NCBI GenBank assembly: GCA_026745465.1
Contig: JACYXH010000864.1
Span: 25,001-89,000, forward strand
Direction: 5' to 3'
Origin: Lota lota
Taxonomy: Eukaryota; Chordata; Actinopteri; Gadiformes; Lotidae
Length of the DNA stretch: 64,000 bases
Shown: piece after piece, positions 44,463 to 54,780 of the stretch
Layout: each line of letters starts with the position of its first letter
How positions within the stretch are numbered: position 1 is the first letter of the stretch
Translations under genes and position numbers: made by a program
Notes under the pieces: model-generated
Databases searched by the model: none
What the model saw: the letters and a program-made list of their open reading frames with translations, nothing else
Told to the model about the DNA's origin: nothing

Positions 44463-46202
44463 CTACACCAGCGAGCCCGCCTGGCTCTGCACGGGCACCG
44501 AGACGGAGACGGCGCCCTTGCGGGTCAGGGTGGAGGAGCTGATCTTGGGGGTGGCCGGGTGGGGCACCTGAGGCTGGGCCCCGTCCGTCCTGTTGGGGGT
44601 GCCGGGTGCGGGGCTCCGGGGGGCGTGCGGAGGCACCCCGTTGGCCCTCGCCGGCGGCCGCTTCAGCTTGCGTGACGGGGTGCTGCCGGCGTTGTACCCC
44701 GGGAGGCCCTGCAGGGGGCCGGTGTCCCCGGGCCTCAGCTGGTAGGCGTGGACCACAGAGCCCGTGTCGGAGGTGGGCACGGGGGTGTAGGGGTAGTGGA
44801 AGCTGGGCGGGTGGGGGTCGCGGGGCCGGGGGGTGGTGACGATGGAGGACAGCGTTCCGTTCTTGGAGGCGACGTCGGAGCCCGTGTTGCTCTTTGCCCA
44901 TGAGACTCGCTTCGGCGCTTGGGCGTCCTCCCTACGAACGGATCAGATGCAACCGTTAAGAGGTCACCGCGTCATCAAATAGAGACGCTTGTTTAGACTT
45001 ATAAGTGAAATTGGGGTGGTTGTGGTGTAGTTGGTAGTCCGCACAGTACCTGTAGGCATCCTTAGGTCAGATGCCTAAACCTACCCGCTCCTTTTACTCG
45101 TTACTCCCTGTAAGTCACATTAGAGAAGATACCTGCTACTTAAGACTCGTTACTCCCTGTAAGTCACATTAGAGAAGATACCTGCTCCTTAAGACTCGTT
45201 ACTCCCTGTAAGTCACATTAGAGAAGATACCTGCTCCTTAAGACTCGTTACTCCCTGTAAGTCACATTAGAGAAGATACCTGCTCCTTAAGACTCGTTAC
45301 TCCCTGTAAGTCACATTAGAGAAGATACCTGCTACTTAAGACTCGTTACTCCCTGTAAGTCACATTAGAGAAGATACCTGCTCCTTAAGACTCGTTACTC
45401 CCTGTAAGTCACATTAGAGAAGACAACTGCTCCTTAAGCAGTTACTCCCTGTAAGTCACTTTGGATAAGAACACTAAATAACTAAATAGTAATCCAAGTC
45501 ATGAATATATCGATGACTTGTGTCTCACTTGATCTCATTGGCTATCTCTTCCTCCGTGTCCCGCCTCCTCCTGAACATGAAGATGAGGAAGAGCACCATG
45601 GCCACCAATCCCACGACCGATCCCAGTGTTGTCGCGGCGATCATGCCCGTATTAGAAGCTTGTAGGGAAACAGACACAAAATCACAATAAGTTACAGTGC
45701 TCTTGAGTAGCCGTGGCGTTTGGGTCATTGACTCTCCTTCTGTTAAACCGGTTTATTTGCCTAGTGTGTACGTTTCTTTTACAAATACTTTGAAGGCATA
45801 GCAATGTTAATTAAGTCAACGTATTTGCCCTGTTTGCATGTACTTCCTTTGTCTTGTCCTACACAAAGTCTGCGGAGTTCGCCCGCCTCAGCATTTCCCT
45901 GCGCAGACACGTGTGTGTGACGAATAAGGTTTTGGGGTTTGAACGTGCCGGATGCGTACCGCTGATGACGTCCAGGCCGACCGAGCAGCTGTCGGACCCG
46001 GCCGTGTTGCTGGCCCGGCAGACGTACTTCCCCGACATCCCCTTGGTCAGGTTGCTGAGCCGCAGGGTGCCCTGGCGCTCATCTGGAGGATCAACGGCGG
46101 TGTTAGGACCGACATTATGTCAGCTGACACCGCGGTGGTAATGTAGGGAACACAGTGGCGTGTCCTTGCAATGGGGTGCAGAGAATGCATAGGGCACAAA
46201 AT

Positions 46203-46275
<73 letters not shown>

Positions 46276-49200
46276 TGGACACGCCCCCTAGCTAACAAAA
46301 CAAATGTTAATGTACGGTGTACATCATTATTATCACTATTATCTTAACAAACCCATATTACCCATATTAAGTCTGAATGTAATCTATTAACATGGATGGT
46401 AGGAAATCAACACAAACAATTTGGGTTACATTTACGGGTACACATACTGTATATTTTCTAGGGAAGGCCAGGCTATGGGCACTGCATGCCAGGGAAGTCA
46501 CACTAGTTTGTATTACTGGTACAAATACGAGGGTTGAGGCCAATATGTGTTACTAACTTACTATTACTACTTAGTTTGAGTAAATCTGACTTTAATATGA
46601 ATCCGTTATAGCGATCCTGTTCTCTGTATTACATTTTTGTTCTGAAAAATGAATGTTGACAAGATGATCACCAATATGGCATATCGGGTGATCCATGATG
46701 CGGTATTAAAAGGAGATATCTCACTTGGTCAGATACGTCTACAGGGTCAGCCCTCCAGAACACATGTGCAGAAAGCAACGCCAGTAATACTTTTCTAACC
46801 AAATTCCTCATATAGCTTACAAAAAAAAACTGTCGATGTCTCATAGTATAGGTCATGAAATCAAGAATACGATTAAATACACGTCAAAATGGAAGGGCGA
46901 ATCCTGTGAAATCCACGAGAGATCCTTCCGTCGAACGTGTGTTTTTTTTCTTCTTTTTTCCGTACGGATGCCCTGAGCACCAACGAACGAGCAGATCTGC
47001 TCCGCGACCCTTTTCCTGTCCTGTGCACGGACAGGTGCTGGAGCTACGTCATGTGGTTCGTTTAAGTCCAAGGACACCCGATTGGAAAGCCCTATTTTAA
47101 AGCCACCCCCTGCTGTTTCTGTCTGATGAGATTAGGGCTAAACACCTCGCTAAGGAACCATTTAGGCAAAGGAGAAGGTTGTCACTGTTTCCACAACGCC
47201 TAAGGAAAAATGAAATCGAAACGTTAAAAAAAAAAACGCACAAAAAATCAAAACGAATGTAAAATGCCAAACTGTAATAAGCGCGTCACCTGCGGTCCTC
47301 CTACCTGTGCTCGGTGACATGTCTCTGTATCTAAATCTCTTAAATGACCTCATCATAACAGTGAGTCATTCAAAGCATGAAACGGCTGGCGGATTACACA
47401 AGTCATTGTTATCACTGTTTGTATTTTGGTTTTCCTTACCACAACGGGATAAATATTTTAGCAACAGCGGGGATTAGAAGGATACACTTGGCAAGCAGCT
47501 TAGTTGTTTCACAACTGGGTTATAAATAGTTGTAACTTTGGTCTCGGCTGACGAAAGACCGACGGTCGGTACCACACAACCCATTGTGGGCCGAGTGCCT
47601 CGGAGCTGCCGCTACTCTGGATGAATTAATCCCTGGCCTGAAAAGCCAGTTGTTGAGAACTAAGCCCAATTGGGCCAGATTAGCAGAGAACCGTCGGAGC
47701 CCCCCTGCGGAGGTGAGGTCGCCTTGTGACGGAGCCGAGGGGAACGGAAAACAGCCGGCCGGCTGGGAACAGTGGGAACAGTGGGCTGGGAACAGTAATT
47801 GGGAAGGTAATTCCTGTGAGGCCGGAATTACCTTCCCAATACACCCCACTGGGAACGCTGGGACCAGTCGACTGGGAACGCTGGGACCAGTCGTTCCTCA
47901 CTGTTCCCTGAGTCAGAACAAAACATGGAAAAGCAGGATTCAGCTGCTACGCGACACATAGCGAGGAATAAATCTTCCTGAAGGTTTGAGACTTGACCCG
48001 GACTACATTTAAATCAAGGTTCCTTCGCTTTCTGCTCAGCTATAATGCACTTTTAACTTATTCTTTTAGTCAAAGGTCTTTCGTGCATTCCTTTAAATCC
48101 TGTTTTCGTGTGGAGCACACTGAGTCTGCCTTGTGTATGAAATTTGCTATATAAATAAAGTTGACTACACTTGACTACTGTACTAGCGATAGTGTGTGTG
48201 TCGTCTAGGATTCTAGGATTCTGGCATGGAAGTCCACAAGCGTGTGATTAAAGATGCTATTCACTGGGTGCGTTTAAATGATCCCATAGCTGTTTGAATA
48301 GCGTGGCGTGATCAGAAAACACATTGATTTACAACCAGTGTACATTTTCCTAATTTTTCAACCTAAGAATAAGAAACTACTGTCAAGTATATTAAATACA
48401 GAACTCAAATAGCACTAGGAACTCTTGTAAAAAAAAACACTTTGTCTGACACTAGACTGACCTATTAAGGACCTATCAGTCAAAATAAAGTATATTTCCG
48501 ATGCTGAGATGTCAAGAGCTGCTGGTGAAACAGTGGGCTAATATCTACAACTCTAATACATATACATTTAAAGGAAAGAAATCAACCCATTCACAATACT
48601 TCAGACTAATGTCATAAGAACTTCAATACATTGTTTCATTCACTAACCAAGTCACTGCAGGTCACCATTCATGGTGACCTGCAGCTGGTTTCAACAGGCT
48701 TACTCGTCTCTGTGCCTGTTAAGTATGCAGGCGATTTGCATACACATCCCTCATTGCATGCCTCCATAGTTCATGTAACTGCCTTGTTACCGCAGGTACC
48801 AAGAGCAACTGGCCGCGGCATCATTAAGTGATTTCTAGAGGGAACCCTGAAGGTCTCATTGAGCGCTGAGTTGATTTGTCCTTCTAGACATACGGTTCAG
48901 GAAGTGACTTATGAACATCGGTAGGCTTTACGTCAGGTGGTCTTTCTAGAAAGGATGAATGACAGGGGGGGGGGGGGGGGGGGTGTTGGGTGGTGTTGGA
49001 CGGTGGGGGGGGGGGGGGGGGTGAAATGCGATCGGATCCCCTTACCCATGAACCCAAGTACAAGCAAGGGCTGTGGGCAGGCCCTCCACTCTGTTGTTTT
49101 GCCCATGGAGAGAATGAGAGAGAGAGAGAGACAGAGAGGGAGAACGAGGGGGAGAGAGAGAGAGAGCATATGTGAGCGTGAGGAAGGGTGAGGGGGTGGT

Positions 49201-49968
49201 GAGTGGACAGAAGCAGTGAAATGTGGCGGTGCTCTGGATGCGGCATCTTAAGAGAGCTGATGACGGGGTGTTGGACACGGAGCCTGTTAGCAGAACGGAC
49301 CGAGGTTTACCGGATAGGAGAAGAACCGCGAGAGAGGAAGAGCTGAGAGAGAGAGGGGGAGGGAGAGAGCGGGAGGGAGAGAGAGAGAGGGAGAGAGCGG
49401 GGGAGAGAGAGAGAGAGGGTGAGAGAGGGGGAGAGAGATAGAGAGAGAGGGAGAGAGAGGGGGAGAGAGAGAGAGAGAGCGGGAGAGAGAGAGAGAGAGA
49501 GGGGAGAGAGAGAGGTAGAGAGAGAGGGGGAGAGAGAGAGAGGGGGAGGGGGAGGGAGAGAGAGCGGTAGAAAGAGAGGAAGAACAGAGAGAGAGGGAGG
49601 GAGAGAGGTAGCGAGAGAGACAGAGAGGTACAGAGAGAGGGGGGAGGGAGAGACAGAGAGGTAGAGAGAGAGGGGGAGAGGGAGGGGGCATGAGGTATAG
49701 AGAGAGGGGGCGAGAGAGAGAGACAGCGAGAAGGGTAGGAGTGAGCAGCAAGAGAGAGGAAGAAAGAAACAAAGAAAAAGAGAGGTAGAGAGAGACAGAC
49801 AGAGAGACAGAGAGGTAGAGAGAGAGAGGTAGAGAGATAGAGACAGAGGTAGAGAGAGAGAGACAGAGAGAGACAGACAGAGAGGTAGAGAGAGAGAGAG
49901 AGAGGTAGAGAGATAGAGACAGAGGTAGAGAGAGAGAGACAGAGAGGTAGAGACAGAGAGAGACAGGT

Positions 49969-50002
<34 letters not shown>

Positions 50003-53000
50003 GTAGAGACAGAGAGAGACAGGTAGAGAGAGACAGAGAGGTAGAGAGAGAGAGAGAGAGAGGTAGAGAGAGAGAGACAGAGAGGTAAAGAGAGAGAGAG
50101 GTAGAGAGATAGAGACAGAGAGGTAGAGAGACAGATAGGTAGAGAGAGAGAGAGAGACAGAGAGGTAAAGAGAGACAGAGACTCCAACACACCAACAGCC
50201 TGGTGAAGAAGGTTGCAGATCGATTGCCAAAGACGGAGAAACACAACACAAAGACCAGGGTCAAGGCTTACAGAGGAGTACAGAGGAACACTGTTCCTCT
50301 GTACCTCCCCCCACCCTGCAAGACTCTTTTATATTGTGTTGTGGACGAGATGAGGGCAGCGGATAAAAGCAGACGTGTCAAGCCCAGATCAGAGCATAAG
50401 TCCTATCATTGTCAAGCAGCTGGTGTCTCTACTGCAGCAATGTCTGAGCGCCGACCTCTGAACCAACGAAGTGATACGAGGACAGACCAACAGACAACCC
50501 TAATCATACTCAGGAGGAAAGGCCCTTCACCCCCCCCCCCCCTCCCCTCTATATGAGGGAGGAAGTCCTAGAGGGGGAGTGAACTTGAGAACTTGCCCTG
50601 GAATATGTATTTTTATGAAGTTTTATGAAGAGACACATGTCCTCCTTGCATGGGGGGGGGGGGGGGGGGGGGGGGGGTTCTCCTTGCACATAGAGGAACA
50701 TCATGTCGTCGTCGTTGTTCTGAAAGGCTTGGTCGTGGATTCATGGTTTATTGATGATAGGAAAATGCACAAATCCACTCCACGTCCATTTTGCTCTACT
50801 GCTGAAGGTAATGCAGGGTCTGCAGGGTTTTTAAGAGTGCTGTCATCCTCCAGCCACAATGAGAACAACCCATGTCGCCATGACAACAACACAATCCCTT
50901 CATTTAACCTCCTGGTGCTTCGGGCTTCAGCGTGAGGCGGAGGAGAAGAGGAAGGTGAGAAGGAAGAGACCTCACTCTGCATGGGGGAGAAGAAGATCTC
51001 GGAGGTGGGGGCCGCCTTGGTCCACTTGTACTGGGGCTCCGGCTTGCCCTGGCTGGACCTGCAGCTCAGCGTCACGTTGCCGTTCAGAACTGGGTCGCCC
51101 GCCAGCGTGCACACCGGGGGGGAGGGGGGGACTGGCAGGGGGAGGAGAAGGGGTTCAGAGAGGGAGGGGTGCAGATAACACGTTATTGATCCCCGAGAAG
51201 GGGAAATATGGGTGTTAACAGCGGCAGGAAGACAGGTCCAAAATAGAGACGGCAATATAGAATACAGTTAAAATAAAGTAAAATAGACTGATGATAAACA
51301 TATAACGCAGAAATAACCATTAAACACGAGTAACACAAACTAAACTAAAACAAACTACTAGCGATCAAAAGCATAGAAAGAAGATAAAGGCGTGTTCTAG
51401 CGTAATGCTAGAGCAATGGAAAAATGGAAATAGTGACAAAAAGTCAAAGAAAGTCAAAGGAAACTGCAGAAGCTGCTGTAACAGGCTGCCACTCGCGACA
51501 GAACCATTCTATTCGTGCCACGCGTAAAGGGACCATTACTACGATTATTTTCGAAGAATGGTTGAACAGTTCTAGTGAATATCGAACAGTATTTCTCCTT
51601 GAAACGCCCATCACTAAAAAATAACACAATTCCAAGTTGTTCCATTCCCAGGTACTGCGATGAACCGATTCTAAAAGCGCGACTGGGGAGAATGCAGGGC
51701 TTGCAGGAACCAGACAGACACGCCTTTATTTTGTTGTATTAGTGACAATACTGACATCTCAGAGATCCTACGGGTCAACGAAGCGCGTTCCGACTTCAAC
51801 GATACGACTCTACTGAACAACAAGACAACCAAAGTGCACACATCGTGAGATGTAATAATGAATAATGAAGATCGAAACCCAAAGTTTGGCTTCAGCAGCA
51901 CAAAGAAGGCGGACTGAGTGAATCCAGGAGCCGGCTGGAACGTTAAGACGCTTCCCGTCAGCCACGCCCTTCTCCGGGCCTCGTCAGGCAGCGCCTCTAA
52001 TCTGCTGGTGCGGCGGCGAGACAGGGAGCTGTAGAAGCGGCGTGTGCGTGGCATAACCGCGTAATGAAAAGAGGAAACGCCAGTATGAACCTGTCTGCTT
52101 CCATCTGTTGCTGCTTACGTGACGTCACACGACCAGAGGTTTAGCCGAGCTACGTACCCTGCAGGCTGACTCTGTACGGGAGAGTTCAGCGCTGGCATAT
52201 GGTGTCTACTAGACCTGGGCAGAGAGCTACAAAAACTACTGGATTAAAAAAAATGGGACGATGAGCTCTGAAGAAGCTCCTTCTCGTTAAGCAAACAACA
52301 ACAGCCCTGAATGCATATCTACGCTACTGTTCATTGTGAATACAAAGTAGTTAGAATTAGCCTATGTATAATGAATAATGCTGTATGGTCCCTAATGCAT
52401 GCGTCAACTTTCTGTAATGTCTGCACTTACTATTTGGCTTTACATTTCTACTGCTCGCATGCGTATAGATCTGTTTCCTGTGGATTCTCTCTTTTTAGAT
52501 TTTGTTCTAATTTCTTACCTTAACTCCTAGCTCCTACCTTCTGCAGAGTCATCCTAACGCCCCGTCTGGGATTAATAATGTACACCCCCCCCCCCCCCCC
52601 CCCCCCCCCCGCCGATACCTTTGACGTTGAGGTGCATCTGCCCGGAGAGGCCGGGCCGTCCGGGGACGATGACGCTGCAGAGGTAGCGCCCTGAGTCCGA
52701 CTCCTGGGTGCTGTTGATGAAGATGGAGAGGTTGGCCGAGGGCATGCCCACGCTGAAGCCCACGCGGCCGGTGAACTCGTTCTCCCCGTGGCCCACTTCG
52801 CCCGAGCTGAAGTTGATCACCTGAAACCCAGCGGAAGCGGTGGAGCTGTAGCCGCGGTCAGGGCGATGCAGAGGCGGGAAGGCCGTGGTGCGAAACCATC
52901 GCAATATCCGGATCTTTGAATCTCAACTCAGTGGTCGGATATTCGTTTTTGCTTTGTTTTCTATGAAAACATTTCAATCGTGTCTATTTTGCGTTATTAT

Positions 53001-54698
53001 ATATTAAATAATTGTATATTACTCAATTGTATGTACACTATTGAATCCCTTGAGAAAACGATCAGTTCAATAAAACTCGATTCAGTGGTCTCCGCCTGCT
53101 ACGTTTGCAGGCGGTGAAAGATGTGCACTATGAATGGGAAAAGTTTTTCTTCACCGACTACTCCGACATTCGTTTGGAAACCTGACGGATATCCGAAGCT
53201 TGAAATGACGTATTCGGGCGCTTTGAGTTGGGTTACGGCGTGTCGGATCTACGTTCGGAAAGCAGCCGTACTTTGTATGAACCTTTCTCATTCAATCGGG
53301 TTGTTGAGTAGTGAGTGTTTGAGTTGGTGGTTGGTTTGTTGGTTTCCTATTGTTTAGTGATGACAATCTATCTGCGGACAACGCACCCCCCTGGAACTAT
53401 AGGCACATTTTGCACTGAGTTGTCGGGCAATGGAGCGGTATCTTGGCCACGTGGCCAAGATACCGCGAGATGGATGCCATGAAAACGGCCGATACGGACA
53501 CCTTTTTGTGTTTTCAACGCAAAAAACGATGAGTTCACGACGAAAACAAAGAATAACAAAAATCATCAATATCGGTACCAACCTCTGCTATTTTTTGAAT
53601 ATCCGTATTTGTATACATTTTCACGTCCAGATTTTGCGCCACATTGGAAGGGATTGAGGCGAAGCAAAGGATTGTACTGCGATGCTGCACTGTACATTCT
53701 TTGGGACACTACACTGGAATTGTCTTTCAGGCAATTTATTCAGTATAGTACATATATAAATACTTCCAAAACAGTTTACATCTGGACACTCAAGTAAGCA
53801 GGGAGAAACTTCAATATTATGCACCGTGTAGCGAATACAGACTCCATAAATAGGGGATAATTTAAAACACATCTCTGGATTCATGTCTCATCTCCCGGCC
53901 ATGGCAGCAACATCTACATCCATCCATCCGTCTTACAGCTATAGTTTCACATACAATATCGGAGTTCATATATCGGAGTTCATGCAAATGGCATATTAAA
54001 CTGTTTTAGATTGGACCATATAGCGAGAATTCTGCGCCCTTCATAAAGATAATCCTGTCATGGATGTACAGATGGTGACGTTGAATTTTAGGCTGATTTC
54101 CTGGTCGAGATCAGATCAAGGGCAACCGACAGTGAAACTACAGAGATTATAATAATCACCAAAAAGACTACACACTTCCACACAGACACACACACATGCT
54201 CATATGCATACCCCCGTATAGCTTTGTGCAATCACACACAATGTTGTGTACGATCAAACGCCGCAATGTCATTAGTGACACACTTCCCTTCATTAGTGAT
54301 TTCCTGCCGTCGTGTAGCTTCATGCACACATGGTGTAATAACCTCCCCATCCGCCCCTCTCTGCTCTACCGTCCCACTGGATGCGTTTCTCAGGCTGCAT
54401 CCCAGTCCGGCACGCAGTGCTGCATAAAGGCGTTTGGCTGCTATCAAGAATATGTAGAGGTGGAAAGGCTGTGGTATGAAACAATCTGCATGCAGGGCAC
54501 TCTGTGTTGGCTCTATGTAGGAAGAGCGGCCGTACTTTGTGTTACTGCGGTTTCATTCAATCGGGTGGTTGAACAGTGAGTGTTTGAATTGGTGGTTGGT
54601 TTGTTGGTTTCTCATTGTATACTGACGAAAATAAAATCGATGTGCAGCAACTTCAGGTATCTGCAGTTTAGTATTAATACAGAGCGAGAGAGAGAGAG

Positions 54699-54780
<82 letters not shown>

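Larger units (their letters stand above)
52930..53607. mobile_element. Putative non-autonomous DNA transposon remnant in ESAM intron 2
   Basis: The left part reads CAGTGGTCGGATATTCG (about 52928) and the motif CGGATATTC reappears inverted as GAATATCCG at 53597-53605. A second CAGTGGTC start occurs internally at about 53084 and is followed by a hairpin (CCGCCTGC/GCAGGCGG, 53095-53117), suggesting nested insertion. No transposase is seen. A hAT-like origin is a guess from the CAGTGG start. Confidence 0.4.

Noticed and set aside
49042-50244. Open frame of 400 codons on the minus strand, rich in Ser and Leu
   Set aside because: It is a translation of a CT repeat; all three minus frames are open and no domain or codon structure is present.
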